A stretch of DNA of 64,000 nt from positions 1-64,000 of the forward strand of contig JAJBVL010000050.1 in assembly GCA_020859845.1 (NCBI GenBank), given 5' to 3'. Of this stretch, positions 27,938 to 37,072 are shown one piece after another. The DNA comes from Bacteroidales bacterium (lineage in GTDB: Bacteria > Bacteroidota > Bacteroidia > Bacteroidales > Muribaculaceae). The stretch's first letter is position 1, and every line of letters starts with the position of its first letter. The notes under the pieces are model-generated. The model was not told where the DNA came from and made no database searches. It saw only the letters and a list, made by a program, of their open reading frames with translations. The position numbers and the translations under genes were made by a program.

Positions 27938-28611
27938 GGACGCTTTCGGATAATTGACAGCCCATCCCTCACCGGGAGCATTACCACCTCCAGCTGTGGA
28001 TTGGCTGCCACCATATCGTTAAACGTCATAATCCCTTGCATCTGGGGGTCCAGATGCAGGGGATTTTCCATTACTTTGCCGTCCCAAAGGGTATTGTCGG
28101 CCAGGATGTAACCACCGCTCTTGAGGCGAGGCAAAATCAGCTCTAAATATTGAGGATACAGGCGCTTGTTGGCATCGATGAGGACGAGATCCCAAGGCGC
28201 TAAAGCATCGAGCTGAGCCACCACCTCTAATGCATCGCCAATGTGGAGGGTTATGCGGTCGCCTCCCGGGGTGGTGGCAAATAGTTGGGTGAGCTCGTCC
28301 TCCATCTCGTCGTTGATCTCTACTGTGTGGATTTCTCCCTCGGGGGGAAGCCCCTCGGCAAGACACAGCGTGGCGTAGCCGGTAAAGGTGCCTATCTCCA
28401 ACACACGCTGCGGGCGTATCATCGTGGTGAGCATGGCCAGCAATCGGCCCTGCACATGGCCTGAGCACATCCGTGGGTAGAGGTGGCGCAGATATGTGTG
28501 GCGGTAGAGACGTGTCAGGTGTTCTGGCTCCGGGGATGTATGAGCAGCGATGTAATCTTCGAGGTATTCGGAGGCTTGCATGGGCAGAGGATTGTAGGGG
28601 TAAATGCTCAC
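27934..28611 (-). CDS. O-methyltransferase, SAM-dependent
   Basis: The 225-residue protein is a class I SAM methyltransferase of the O-methyltransferase family 3 (catechol-OMT/YrrM type). The SAM site is VLEIGTFTGYATLCLAEGL (residues about 69-87), followed by HTVEIND and the metal and catalytic region VLIDANKR and ILADNTLWDG. Members methylate catechols or a tRNA wobble uridine (TrmR); the choice cannot be made here. It is the last gene of the rbfA-lolC/E-hypB operon and overlaps hypB by four bases. Confidence 0.88.
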   Translation of the reverse strand: MSIYPYNPLPMQASEYLEDYIAAHTSPEPEHLTRLYRHTYLRHLYPRMCSGHVQGRLLAMLTTMIRPQRVLEIGTFTGYATLCLAEGLPPEGEIHTVEINDEMEDELTQLFATTPGGDRITLHIGDALEVVAQLDALAPWDLVLIDANKRLYPQYLELILPRLKSGGYILADNTLWDGKVMENPLHLDPQMQGIMTFNDMVAANPQLEVVMLPVRDGLSIIRKRP

Positions 28612-29330
28612 TCGCTAATGAGGGCTGCGGCAAGCTCAGGGATGCCTGTGCCTTTGGTGGCTGACACTTCAAAGAAGCGTAGGCTGGGATTGACCTTGCG
28701 AGCATTCTCTTTGATGCGCTCAATGTCGCTGTCGACATAAGGCAGGAGGTCAACCTTGTTGATGACACATATCTGGCTGCCGGCAAACATATAGGGATAC
28801 TTCAGGGGCTTGTCGTCGCCCTCGGTGACGCTAATCACCACTATGCGTTTGTTCTCACCAAGGTCGAAGGCGGCGGGGCACACCAGATTGCCCACGTTCT
28901 CTATGAAAAGCATCGTGCCCTCGGCGAGGTTGAGGTCTTGGATGGCATGACCCACCATATGGGCATCGAGATGACAGCCATTGGCGGTGTTGATCTGGAT
29001 GGCGTCGATGCCAAGAGCTTTTATGCGGTCGGCGTCGTTGGTGGTCTGCTGATCGCCTTCGATGACGGCCAGTGGCTTCTGCCCTTGAAGTTCGCGTAGC
29101 AGGGCTTCGAGAAGCGATGTCTTGCCCGAGCCTGGAGAAGACACGATATTGAAAGCTTTGGCTCCTTTAGCGGCCAGATATCCGCGATTGAAAGCGGCGT
29201 GGCGATTGTTCTCGCCCAGAATGTCGGCTTCGAGGGTTACGCGGGTGGGTTGATGATGATCGTGGTCGTGGTGATGGTCGTGATGATGGTCGTGATTGTC
29301 AGGTTGGCCGCAGCCACAGGTGGTACACAT
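28608..29330 (-). CDS. hypB: HypB-type nickel-chaperone GTPase
   Basis: The 240-residue protein starts MCTTCGCG, the high-affinity metal motif of HypB, followed by a His/Asp-rich metal store (residues about 13-26). The GTPase has Walker A SSPGSGKT (64-71). The second metal site is CHLDAHM, with Cys119 and His120. The start at 29330 is fixed by the CxxCGC motif; an upstream ATG would only translate a tandem repeat. HypB delivers nickel to [NiFe]-hydrogenase. No hypA, hypC-F or hydrogenase gene is in the window, and the operon partners are rbfA, a lipoprotein-export-type permease and a methyltransferase. A general Ni or Zn chaperone role is possible. Confidence 0.92.
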   Translation of the reverse strand: MCTTCGCGQPDNHDHHHDHHHDHDHHQPTRVTLEADILGENNRHAAFNRGYLAAKGAKAFNIVSSPGSGKTSLLEALLRELQGQKPLAVIEGDQQTTNDADRIKALGIDAIQINTANGCHLDAHMVGHAIQDLNLAEGTMLFIENVGNLVCPAAFDLGENKRIVVISVTEGDDKPLKYPYMFAGSQICVINKVDLLPYVDSDIERIKENARKVNPSLRFFEVSATKGTGIPELAAALISE

Positions 29331-29333
29331 AAT

Positions 29334-29378
29334 GGTTGGTGGGGTTGTTGGAGTTATTGGGGTTGTTGGAGTTGTTAG
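29334..29378. repeat. Five 9-bp tandem repeats upstream of hypB
   Basis: Units of the form GGTTGTTGG or AGTTATTGG repeat five times from 29334 to 29378. They fill the 55-base gap between hypB and the permease gene, directly in the hypB translation-start region. Confidence 0.75.
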
Positions 29379-29385
29379 GGGAGAG

Positions 29386-30603
29386 TTAATGATGTGAGGC
29401 AAGTCGCGATGCTATCCAGCCGGTGATGTAGCCCACTACTATCACCAGAGCGAGGATAAGAGCCAGGTCGAGAAGATGCACCTGCACGGGATATACTGAG
29501 ATAGACAGCTGTGAGGGGTCGCCGTTGAGGCGTATGAATCCTCCCCACTGCTGGGCGAGGCATAATATTACCCCCAGCAGAAGGCCTGCCACGCCGCCGG
29601 TGACGGTGATAAGCCATCCCTCCCATGTGAAGATGGAGCCTATCATTGCGGGGGTGGCGCCCAGAGCGCGGAGGGTAGAGATGTCGTCGGCCTTCTCGAT
29701 AATGAGCATCGACATTGTCGACACTACGTTGAAAGCCGCTATCACCAGTATGAAAGCGAGCATCACGAAGGTGATCCACTTCTCGATACTTATCATCTTG
29801 AATGAGGCCTCTTGCTGTTGCCAGCGGTCGAGCAGCTGCCATTTAGCTGCCTCGGGGAGGGCGAGGATGGCTTTGCGCGCTTGGCTGAGGTCGACTCCTG
29901 GAGCCAGAGCGATGTCGATAGAAGATGCTTCGCTATTGGTGTAGCCCAGGAGATGGCGCGCTGTGGATAGAGGTATGATAATGCGGTCGGCGTCATATTC
30001 TGCTTGGTCGGTCTCATACACTCCGCCTACCAGTAGCGAGTCGGTCACAAAGGCGCTCATGAGGGCTGCAGGGTTGATGCGTCCCTGTCGGCGCGGGGCA
30101 TAGAGGCCCAGAGGCTTCACATAGCCAGGCCGCGCACCCAAGCGGATGGCCACACCCACGCTCAATGTGGCGCAGGGATAGTCGCCTTCGGCCTGTAAGT
30201 ATGACCCATCGATGAGGATGTCGGCGATGGAGGTGACGCGCTCATATCCCTCGGGCACTCCCTTTATCTCCACAGGCATCTGATACTCGCCATAGGTGGC
30301 CAGCGCATGCTGCTCTAGGGTAGGAAGTGCGTGGCCTATCTCGGGGAGTGTCTCAAGGGTGGTGGCCAACTCTTCGCCGTGGCTGAAGGTGGAGCCTGTG
30401 GCGGGAACAAGTTTTAGCTCAGGGTCGAGCATTGAGAGGCGAGCCTCTGCCAGATGAGAGAAACCGTTAAACACCGAGAGAACACACACGATAGCCAGCG
30501 TAGCTACAGCTACGCCTATTACGGCTACGCGCGAGATGATGTTGACGGCTTGATGGCTCTTGCGGGCAAAGAGATAGCGAAGAGCTATTCGCAGAGATGT
30601 CAT
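29386..30603 (-). CDS. LolC/LolE-like lipoprotein-release permease
   Basis: The 405-residue protein has the FtsX/LolC-E topology. The N-terminal LRYLFARKSHQAVNIISRV sequence and one transmembrane helix (about 25-48) are typical of LolC/E. A periplasmic domain (about 50-265) and three C-terminal helices follow. In the Lol system such permeases extract lipoproteins from the inner membrane for transfer to the outer membrane, using a separate LolD ATPase. No LolD gene is adjacent. It overlaps rbfA by four bases and sits next to hypB. The rbfA-lolC/E pairing looks like a housekeeping operon. Confidence 0.85.
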   Translation of the reverse strand: MTSLRIALRYLFARKSHQAVNIISRVAVIGVAVATLAIVCVLSVFNGFSHLAEARLSMLDPELKLVPATGSTFSHGEELATTLETLPEIGHALPTLEQHALATYGEYQMPVEIKGVPEGYERVTSIADILIDGSYLQAEGDYPCATLSVGVAIRLGARPGYVKPLGLYAPRRQGRINPAALMSAFVTDSLLVGGVYETDQAEYDADRIIIPLSTARHLLGYTNSEASSIDIALAPGVDLSQARKAILALPEAAKWQLLDRWQQQEASFKMISIEKWITFVMLAFILVIAAFNVVSTMSMLIIEKADDISTLRALGATPAMIGSIFTWEGWLITVTGGVAGLLLGVILCLAQQWGGFIRLNGDPSQLSISVYPVQVHLLDLALILALVIVVGYITGWIASRLASHH

Positions 30604-31022
30604 TCAGCGGGGGCTTCGGGGGCTTCGGGAGCTTCGGGAGCTTCGGGAGTGGAGGTGTCGGAGCCTTTATCTTCTGAGGGCTTCTCGTCGGCCTTGAGGA
30701 GGCTGTCGATATGCTCTATGTAGTCGAGCGAGTCGTCGAGGAAGAACGACAGCTCAGGACACTTGCGGAGCTGGAAGCGCACCTTCTGCGCCAGCTCGTA
30801 GCGGACAGTCTTGGCGCTGCGCTTGATGTTCTCGAGCACTTCTTGAGCCTTTGACGAGGGAAATATCGAAAGGTAGGCCTTGGCTATGCTAAGGTCGGGC
30901 GACACGCGCACATTGCTCACCGAGACGATGGTGCCGTGGGTCTTGGCGGTCTGCTGACGAAATATTTCGCTGAGCTCCTTTTGAAGGAGACGTGAGATTT
31001 TGGCTTGACGGGTTGATTCCAT
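30600..31022 (-). CDS. rbfA: 30S ribosome-binding factor A
   Basis: RbfA binds the small subunit and helps mature the 16S rRNA 5' end. I choose the start at 31022 (MESTRQAKISRLLQKELSEI), which gives 140 residues; a farther upstream ATG would read into the promoter. The KH-like core includes VSVSNVRVSPDLSIAKAYLS and VRFQLRKCPELSFFLDDSLDY. The C-terminus carries a low-complexity tail of PEA repeats (four units), encoded by a 9-bp tandem array. Its stop overlaps the next start as ATGA. Confidence 0.93.
   Translation of the reverse strand: MESTRQAKISRLLQKELSEIFRQQTAKTHGTIVSVSNVRVSPDLSIAKAYLSIFPSSKAQEVLENIKRSAKTVRYELAQKVRFQLRKCPELSFFLDDSLDYIEHIDSLLKADEKPSEDKGSDTSTPEAPEAPEAPEAPAE
30609..30644. repeat. 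Four 9-bp tandem repeats at the rbfA 3' end
   Basis: Units of GGGGGCTTC or GGGAGCTTC repeat four times, encoding the Pro-Glu-Ala tail of RbfA. Unit number can change without a frameshift because 9 is a multiple of 3. Confidence 0.8.
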
Positions 31023-31069
31023 AGTTGAAATTTGGTTGTGGGTTTGTCTATATAACGTATAGCCGGGTG

Positions 31070-31077
31070 CAAAGTTA
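31070..31077 (-). promoter_or_regulatory. -7 element of the rbfA operon
   Basis: The minus strand reads TAACTTTG, an exact -7 match 48 bases before the rbfA start. No TTTG at -33 was found. Confidence 0.5.
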
Positions 31078-31198
31078 AGCAAAAAATTTTAGAGAGGGCT
31101 TATAGGAGAAGTTTCGACCAATTGTTGTGGCACAAAAGGATAATTGGAGCAGAAAAAAGAAAAAAATGAGCATCGGAGCGAAAAAAGTTGGCGAAAAA

Positions 31199-31230
31199 TT
31201 TGCACAGTATCAAAAACCGTCTTAACTTTG
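31199..31230 (+). promoter_or_regulatory. Promoter for tRNA-Asp
   Basis: TTTG (31199-31202) and TAACTTTG (31223-31230) are 20 bases apart, a strong Bacteroidetes promoter about 95 bases before the tRNA. Confidence 0.7.
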
Positions 31231-31325
31231 CACTCGCAAAACGGCAGTAACACCGTCAAGCACTCTTCCGAGCGACACCACCAAGCCAAGGCTTAGAGAA
31301 GCTCAAAAAAGGTAAGATAACAAAA

Positions 31326-31399
31326 GGTGTGGTAGTTCAGCTGGTTAGAATACCTGCCTGTCACGCAGGGGGTCGCGGGTTCGAGTCCCGTCCATACCG
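31326..31399 (+). tRNA. tRNA-Asp (GTC)
   Basis: The 74-base cloverleaf has an acceptor stem GGTGTGG/CCATACC with one G-T pair. The D-loop is AGCTGGTTAGA, and the anticodon arm is CCTGC-CTGTCAC-GCAGG with anticodon GTC. The T-arm is CGGGTTCGAGTCCCG, and the discriminator base is G. A full 3' CCA is not encoded. It is a single-gene transcript with its own promoter and terminator. Confidence 0.97.
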
Positions 31400-31413
31400 C
31401 AGAGGAGAGAGGA

Positions 31414-31461
31414 GAATGAGTAATTGTTAAGCTTCGGCTTACGTTACTCATTCTTTTTTTT
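31414..31461 (+). terminator. Rho-independent terminator of tRNA-Asp
   Basis: GAATGAGTAA (31414-31423) pairs with TTACTCATTC (31444-31453), with further AAGC/GCTT pairing around a TTCG loop. Eight Ts follow. Confidence 0.88.
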
Positions 31462-31508
31462 AGAGGGATAGAGGGATAGAGAGATAGAGAGATAGAGGGA
31501 TAGAGATA
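31461..31508. repeat. Six 8-bp tandem repeats
   Basis: Units of TAGAGGGA or TAGAGAGA repeat six times between the tRNA terminator and the ilvC stop. No gene overlaps. Confidence 0.8.
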
Positions 31509-31584
31509 AAAATGGGGGCCTATCTCACGACAGACCCCCATCTCAATGAAAAAAAAGAAATTTTATCTTTCCTATTTATTTCCT

Positions 31585-32628
31585 TTAGTTATTTTCTGGA
31601 CGCAGTTGGCGCACGGTGACAGCCGTCTGCCACATCTCGCTCTCGCGTAGGTCCTTGAGCTCTTTCTCAAGCTTCTCGCGATAGTCGGGCTTGGAGTTGC
31701 TGTCAATAGAGATCTGAGCCTCGTTGCCGCTCTTCACGCTCTCATACAGGCGCTGCACTACTGGCTTGATGGCGTCGTGGAACGGGCCCATCCAGTCAAG
31801 AGCGCCGCGCTGAGCCGTAGTAGAGCAGTTGGCATACATCCAGTCCATACCCTTTTGGGCAAAGAGGGGCATCAGCGACTGTGTGAGCTCTTCTACAGTC
31901 TCGTTGAAAGCCTCGGAGGGCGAGTGGCCATTCTCGCGAAGCACTTCGTATTGGGCGAGCAGGAGACCCTGGATGGCGCCCATGAGCGAACCGCGTTCGC
32001 CGGTGAGGTCGCTTGTAGCTTCACGCACGAAAGTGGTCTCGAAGAGGTAGCCTGAGCCGATGCCGATACCAAGTGCTATGGTGCGGTCAAAAGCGCGGCC
32101 TGTGGCGTCTTGATAGATGGCGTAGCTGGAGTTAAGGCCGCGGCCTTCCAAGAACATGGTGCGGAGCGATGTGCCAGAGCCCTTAGGAGCCACCATGATA
32201 ACGTCGATGCCTTCGGGGGGCACCACGCCAGTGCGGTCGTTCCAAGTGATAGCGAAACCATGAGAGAAATAGAGGGCCTTGCCAGGGGTGAGATATTGCT
32301 TGATGCGAGGCCATACCGACATCACGGCAGCGTCGCTGAGGAGGCACATTATGATAGTAGCGCGCTCGCAAGCCTCTTCGATGCCGAAGAGGGTCTCGCC
32401 GGGTACCCACCCGTCGGCTACAGCCTTGTCGAAAGTCTTGCCAGGACGCTGGCCCACGATCACGTTGAAACCATTGTCGCGGAGGTTCATGCTTTGGCCA
32501 GGGCCTTGCACACCGTAGCCAATCACAGCTATAGTCTCGTCTTTGAGTATTTCACGAGCCTTTTCAAGAGGGAATTCTTCGCGGGTGATGACGTTTTCTT
32601 CAACACCGCCAAAATTAAGTTTTGCCAT
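31585..32628 (-). CDS. ilvC: Ketol-acid reductoisomerase
   Basis: IlvC isomerises and reduces acetolactate or acetohydroxybutyrate, the second common step of valine and isoleucine synthesis. The 347-residue length fits the short class I form. The NADPH site is IGYGVQGPGQ (Gly37-x-Gly39-x-x-Gly42), and the C-terminal domain carries the metal-binding region with QGLLLAQYEVLRENGHSPSE. It is the last of four genes, ilvD-ilvB-ilvN-ilvC, 103 bases after ilvN. That gap holds an 8-bp tandem repeat but no terminator. Confidence 0.96.
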   Translation of the reverse strand: MAKLNFGGVEENVITREEFPLEKAREILKDETIAVIGYGVQGPGQSMNLRDNGFNVIVGQRPGKTFDKAVADGWVPGETLFGIEEACERATIIMCLLSDAAVMSVWPRIKQYLTPGKALYFSHGFAITWNDRTGVVPPEGIDVIMVAPKGSGTSLRTMFLEGRGLNSSYAIYQDATGRAFDRTIALGIGIGSGYLFETTFVREATSDLTGERGSLMGAIQGLLLAQYEVLRENGHSPSEAFNETVEELTQSLMPLFAQKGMDWMYANCSTTAQRGALDWMGPFHDAIKPVVQRLYESVKSGNEAQISIDSNSKPDYREKLEKELKDLRESEMWQTAVTVRQLRPENN

Positions 32629-32675
32629 TGTTGTTGTTGAGGGTTATTTGGGTTTTTTTGTTCTTTTCTTTTAAG

Positions 32676-32707
32676 CCTTTCGTCCTTTCGTCCTTTCTTC
32701 TTTTCTT
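32676..32707. repeat. Four 8-bp tandem repeats between ilvN and ilvC
   Basis: Units CCTTTCGT, CCTTTCGT, CCTTTCTT and CTTTTCTT follow each other. On the transcribed minus strand this is a purine-rich tract upstream of the ilvC start. Confidence 0.7.
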
Positions 32708-32731
32708 CGCCAAAGGGGTAAAGTGGGGGGA

Positions 32732-33283
32732 TTAGGAGAGGGAGCGCTGGCGCTCTTCTTGCTGACGCAGGTAGAGGTCTACGTGCTCCATGGGGCTCTT
32801 AGTTACAGCCACTCGGCCAGTGCGAACAAACTGTCGGATGTCATACTTTTTAAGCTCCTCAAAGAGGGCTTCGGTCTCGTCGCTATGGCCAGTCTTTTCT
32901 ATCACCGTATACTCTGGCGTGAGCTCGAGAATGCGGGCGTTGTGGCGGCGGATTATTTCTTCGAGGTGTTGCTCGTGGAGCAGGCGTTCGGTAGGCACTT
33001 TGTAGAGGGCCACTTCTTGATATACGATGTCGTCGTCGGTGTAGAGGAATGCTCGTATCACGTCGATTCGCTTCTCTATCTGCTTTATCACCTTTTCCAT
33101 CGTGGGGCGATCGCTATAGCAGGTAAGCGTCATCTTATGCACCCCGGGGATGGAACACCGGCTTGCCGTCACGCTCTCAAGGTTGAGACCGCGCCGAGTG
33201 AAGATGATTGACAATTGATTGAGCAGACCTACATGGTTCTCGGCAAAGACTGCTATTGTGTAAAGCGTATCAGTGGGATTCAT
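32732..33283 (-). CDS. ilvN: Acetolactate synthase small (regulatory) subunit
   Basis: The 183-residue protein has an N-terminal ACT domain (TIAVFAENHVGLLNQLSIIF, with RRGLNLESVTAS) and a C-terminal ALS small-subunit domain. It binds IlvB and normally confers feedback control by valine. It lies between ilvB (34 bases upstream) and ilvC. Length is slightly above the common 160-175 residues, with a charged RQQEERQRS tail. Confidence 0.93.
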   Translation of the reverse strand: MNPTDTLYTIAVFAENHVGLLNQLSIIFTRRGLNLESVTASRCSIPGVHKMTLTCYSDRPTMEKVIKQIEKRIDVIRAFLYTDDDIVYQEVALYKVPTERLLHEQHLEEIIRRHNARILELTPEYTVIEKTGHSDETEALFEELKKYDIRQFVRTGRVAVTKSPMEHVDLYLRQQEERQRSLS

Positions 33284-33317
33284 AATGACAGTGGGTGGGA
33301 TGGGTGAGAGGGGGAGA

Positions 33318-35042
33318 TTAGTCGAGAGGATAAATCTCGGTGTTGTTGAGCATCACATAGTCGACGGGCTTGCCTACAGGCGTCATGGGGAACACCATAT
33401 CAGCTTCGTCAACGCGGACATTGAGCAGGTAGCTTCCATCGTGGAGCATCATGCGCTCAATGGCATCGCTGAGCTGCTCACGACATTCCACCGTCTCGCC
33501 CGGTATCCCGTAGGCCTTGGCAATCTCCACAAAGTCGGGGTTGAGCATCGGGGTCTGGCTCAGGCGCTCATGGAAAAACATCATTTGCCATTGGCGCACA
33601 TTGCCCAGGAAGTCGTTGTTGAGCACGATGATTTTCACCGCTGTGCCATACTGCATTATGGTGCCAAGCTCTTGTAGGGTCATTTGTATGCCACCATCGC
33701 CGGTGAAGAAGCACACTGTGCGCTCTGGGGCCCCCATTTTTGCTCCTATAGCAGCGGGGAGGCCAAAGCCCATGGTGCCAAGACCACCCGAGGTGATGAT
33801 GGAGCGCGGATGGGTGTAGCGGAAGTAGCGCGCCGAGAGCATTTGATTCTGGCCTACATCGGTGACAAGCACGGCATTGGGACCCGCAGCTCTCGACACC
33901 CAGTAGGCCACTTCGCCCATGCAGCAACGGCCGTGAGGGTCGGTGCGAAACACAGCGTCGGCCATTACCTTCTCGCGCTCCACGGCTTCGGGGATGTTGA
34001 AGGTCTCAAGCCAATCGGTGTGCTTGGCTTCGCGCACCAATGGCAGCAGTCGGCTCAACACTTCGCGAGCATCGCCGTGGATAGAGGCGTAGACGGGGAC
34101 ATTCTTGTTGAATTCGGCAGCGTCGATGTCGATATGCACTATCTTGGCCTGCTTGGCATAGCTGTCAATAGTGCCGGTCACACGGTCGTCAAATCGCATG
34201 CCTATGGCTATCAAGAGGTCGGCGCGATTAGTGTTGATGTTGGGTCCAATATTGCCATGCATGCCCACCATCCCTTTGAATAGACGGTGATCGCTGGGCA
34301 TAGTAGAGAGGCCCAGCAGAGTGGCTGCTACTGGAATATCGGCCTTGGTGGCCAGGGATTCAAGTTCGTTTTCGGCGCCAGCAATCATCACACCATGACC
34401 TGCGATAATCATGGGGCGTTCGGCCGAGTTGATAAGGTCGGCCACACGTCGGAGATCGCCATCGGGCACCTCGGGATACGGCACGTAGGAGCGTATGAAG
34501 TTGCACCGCTTGTAGCCGTCCCACTCCATCAGTCCCGTCTGTGCGTCCTTGGTGAAGTCGAGCACCACGGGGCCTGGACGTCCAGTGTTGGCTATATAAA
34601 AAGCACGGCTGACGGCCCACGGCACATCCTCGGCACGGCGTATCTGGTAGGCCCATTTGGTGATAGGCTGTGTGATGCCTACCACGTCGGTCTCTTGAAA
34701 GGCGTCAGTGCCCAGTAGCCCCGAGCTCACCTGCCCAGTGATGACTACCAGTGGGGTGCTGTCGAGCATTGCATCGCTCAAGCCTGTCATGACATTGGTA
34801 GCAGCTGGCCCGGAGGTGACCAACACTACTCCAGTCCTCTGCGACACACGCGCATATCCCTGAGCGGCATGAATGGCGCCCTGCTCGTGGCGCGTTAGGA
34901 TATGAGTGATGCGGTCGGTAAAGTCGTAGAGAGTGTCGTAGACGGGTATGATGGCGCCGCCAGGATAGCCAAAGATGCGGTCAACGCCTTCAGCTATAAG
35001 GCCGCGCAACAGAGCTTCTGAACCTTTGATTTTTTCTGACAT
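33318..35042 (-). CDS. ilvB: Acetolactate synthase large (catalytic) subunit
   Basis: IlvB condenses two pyruvates, or pyruvate and 2-oxobutyrate, using thiamine diphosphate. The 574-residue protein has the three TPP-enzyme domains. The catalytic Glu53 is in RHEQGAIHAAQGYAR. The TPP and Mg site is FTGDGGIQMTLQELG, near residue 450. It is second in the ilv operon, 100 bases after ilvD; that gap is a degenerate G/A-rich spacer (GGGCCAAAGGACCAAGGGGG-like). Confidence 0.96.
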   Translation of the reverse strand: MSEKIKGSEALLRGLIAEGVDRIFGYPGGAIIPVYDTLYDFTDRITHILTRHEQGAIHAAQGYARVSQRTGVVLVTSGPAATNVMTGLSDAMLDSTPLVVITGQVSSGLLGTDAFQETDVVGITQPITKWAYQIRRAEDVPWAVSRAFYIANTGRPGPVVLDFTKDAQTGLMEWDGYKRCNFIRSYVPYPEVPDGDLRRVADLINSAERPMIIAGHGVMIAGAENELESLATKADIPVAATLLGLSTMPSDHRLFKGMVGMHGNIGPNINTNRADLLIAIGMRFDDRVTGTIDSYAKQAKIVHIDIDAAEFNKNVPVYASIHGDAREVLSRLLPLVREAKHTDWLETFNIPEAVEREKVMADAVFRTDPHGRCCMGEVAYWVSRAAGPNAVLVTDVGQNQMLSARYFRYTHPRSIITSGGLGTMGFGLPAAIGAKMGAPERTVCFFTGDGGIQMTLQELGTIMQYGTAVKIIVLNNDFLGNVRQWQMMFFHERLSQTPMLNPDFVEIAKAYGIPGETVECREQLSDAIERMMLHDGSYLLNVRVDEADMVFPMTPVGKPVDYVMLNNTEIYPLD

Positions 35043-35142
35043 TTAAAATATCTTGACGTTATCTTCTTATTCTTTTTTATTCTTTTAGGGGCTCCAAAGG
35101 GCCAAAGGACCAAGGGGGTAAAGGGACAACGGGCCAAGGCCA

Positions 35143-36966
35143 TTAAAGGCGCACGCCGCCCTTGTCGGCCGAGGTGACCATCGAAGCATAGGCGCGGAGA
35201 GCCTTCGACACCTGGCGATCGCGGCCAGCGGGGGTGAAGGCCTCATTCCCTCGGCTCAGCTCCTCCTCTCGGCGCTTCTCCAGCTCCTCGTCGGTGAGCT
35301 CCACTCGGATAGAGCGAGCAGGGATGTCGATAGTGATAATATCGCCATCGCGCACCAGCCCTATAGCTCCTCCAGCAGCTGCCTCGGGCGAGATGTGGCC
35401 TATTGAAAGGCCAGAAGTGCCTCCTGAGAATCGTCCATCAGTGATGAGCGCACACTCTTTGCCCAGGTGCTTGCTCTTGATGTAGCTCGTGGGGTAGAGC
35501 ATTTCTTGCATGCCAGGACCTCCCTTGGGGCCTTCGTAAGTGATGACCACTACATCCCCGCTCTTCACCTTGTCGTGGAGGATGCCATCCACGGCTTCCT
35601 CTTGTGAGCGAAACACCTTTGCCGGACCGCTAAAGCGCCAGATGCTTTCATCCACGCCAGCAGTCTTCACCACACATCCATCGACAGCGATGTTGCCATG
35701 GAGCACAGCCAGACCCCCATCCTTGACATAGGCATGCTCCACGTCGCGTATGCAGCCATGGGCGCGGTCTTTGTCGAGAGAGCCATAGAAGGCCATCTGC
35801 GAACCCAGCTCGGTGGTGCGCTTTTCGCCTGGCGCTGAGCGCCATAGCTCGTCGGCGTCGTCGGTATAGTCCTTGCCGCCGATGGCAAAGTGGTCAATGG
35901 CCTCTTGGAGGGTCATGCCGTCGACACGCTTCACCGAAGTGTCCACGAGGCCAGCGTTGGCTAGCTCCTTCATGATGGAGAGGATGCCACCCGCGCGGTT
36001 CACGTCTTGTATATGGTAATGGGAATTGGGAGCCACCTTGCAGAGCACGGGAGTATGGCGCGAGAGGGCATCGATGTCGTCCATTGTGAAATTTGCTTCT
36101 GCCTCATGAGCCACTGCCAGCAAGTGGAGCACCGTGTTGGTGCTTCCTCCCATGGCTATGTCGAGGGTCATGGCGTTGAGCATGGCCTGACGCGTGGCGA
36201 TATTGCGAGGCAATACGCTCTCATCGCCATCGCGGTAATAAGCCCAGGTGTTGGCTACTATCTGGCGGGCCGCTTCCTGGAAGAGCTTGCGGCGATTGAT
36301 ATGAGTGGCGAGGATGGTGCCATTGCCAGGGAGCGCCAAGCCAATGGCTTCGTTGAGCGAATTCATGGAGTTGGCCGTAAACATACCCGAGCACGACCCG
36401 CAGGTGGGACAGCCGAGACGCTCCAGCTGGGTGACAGTGGCGTCGTCAACGCTCTCGTCGGCCGAGTCGATCATGATGTCGATGAGGTCGAGGGCACGGT
36501 CGCCCAGTCGGCCCGCTTCCATAGGGCCTCCACTGACAAATATCGTAGGTATATTAAGACGCATGGCAGCCATGAGCATGCCAGGAGTCACTTTGTCGCA
36601 GTTGGAGATACACACCATTGCGTCGGCCTTGTGGGCGTTGACCATATACTCTACGCTGTCGGCAATAAGGTCGCGCGAGGGGAGAGAGTAGAGCATACCA
36701 TCATGACCCATAGCTATACCATCGTCGATAGCTATGGTGTTGAACTCGGCAGCAAAACACCCCTCCTTCTCAATCTCTTCTTTTACCAACTGGCCAATCT
36801 CGTGGAGATGAGTGTGGCCGGGGACAAACTGCGTGAAGGAATTGACCACCGCGATGATGGGCCGTCCTATTTGTTCTTCTTTCATGCCGTTTGCTCGCCA
36901 CAGAGCACGAGCGCCAGCCATTCGACGCCCTTGTGTGCTGGCGTCGCTGCGTAGCCTATGTGTCAT
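35143..36966 (-). CDS. ilvD: Dihydroxy-acid dehydratase
   Basis: IlvD dehydrates dihydroxy acids to the 2-keto acids of valine and isoleucine, using an Fe-S cluster. I start it at 36966 ([13 protein letters not shown]), giving 607 residues as usual. The open frame extends farther upstream but reads through the divergent promoter region into the opposite gene. Cluster-binding cysteines appear in SNCDK (Cys123) and in [10 protein letters not shown]. It is the first gene of ilvD-B-N-C, read divergently from the GH123-like gene. No leader peptide or attenuator was seen. Confidence 0.96.
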   Translation of the reverse strand: MTHRLRSDASTQGRRMAGARALWRANGMKEEQIGRPIIAVVNSFTQFVPGHTHLHEIGQLVKEEIEKEGCFAAEFNTIAIDDGIAMGHDGMLYSLPSRDLIADSVEYMVNAHKADAMVCISNCDKVTPGMLMAAMRLNIPTIFVSGGPMEAGRLGDRALDLIDIMIDSADESVDDATVTQLERLGCPTCGSCSGMFTANSMNSLNEAIGLALPGNGTILATHINRRKLFQEAARQIVANTWAYYRDGDESVLPRNIATRQAMLNAMTLDIAMGGSTNTVLHLLAVAHEAEANFTMDDIDALSRHTPVLCKVAPNSHYHIQDVNRAGGILSIMKELANAGLVDTSVKRVDGMTLQEAIDHFAIGGKDYTDDADELWRSAPGEKRTTELGSQMAFYGSLDKDRAHGCIRDVEHAYVKDGGLAVLHGNIAVDGCVVKTAGVDESIWRFSGPAKVFRSQEEAVDGILHDKVKSGDVVVITYEGPKGGPGMQEMLYPTSYIKSKHLGKECALITDGRFSGGTSGLSIGHISPEAAAGGAIGLVRDGDIITIDIPARSIRVELTDEELEKRREEELSRGNEAFTPAGRDRQVSKALRAYASMVTSADKGGVRL

Positions 36967-36993
36967 TTTTCTTTCTTTACGTGAAATTTTGTG

Positions 36994-37025
36994 CAAAATT
37001 ATCATCTTCTCTCCTAATAACCAAA
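36994..37025 (-). promoter_or_regulatory. Promoter of the ilv operon
   Basis: The minus strand reads TTTG (37025-37022), a 20-base spacer, then TAATTTTG (37001-36994), a full consensus. The predicted leader before ilvD is only about 20 bases, leaving no room for an attenuator. Confidence 0.72.
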
Positions 37026-37034
37026 TAAAATGTT

Positions 37035-37042
37035 TAATTTTG
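37035..37042 (+). promoter_or_regulatory. -7 element of the GH123-like gene
   Basis: TAATTTTG is an exact -7 match 31 bases before the start codon. It lies back to back with the ilvD promoter. Confidence 0.55.
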
Positions 37043-37072
37043 CTTTTCGGTAACAACCCTACTAATAATTTC

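Noticed and set aside
28608-29330. Evidence for a hydrogenase maturation cluster
   Set aside because: Only hypB is present; no other hyp or hydrogenase gene is in the window.
29331-29402. Thr/Pro-rich N-terminal extension of HypB
   Set aside because: It is translation of the 9-bp repeat; the CxxCGC motif normally starts right after the initiator Met.
36812-37072. Upstream extension of the GH123-like gene
   Set aside because: It overlaps ilvD and would bury the clear signal peptide beginning at 37073.
36967-37072. Riboswitch or T-box before the ilv operon
   Set aside because: The promoter leaves a leader of only about 20 bases, too short for such elements.
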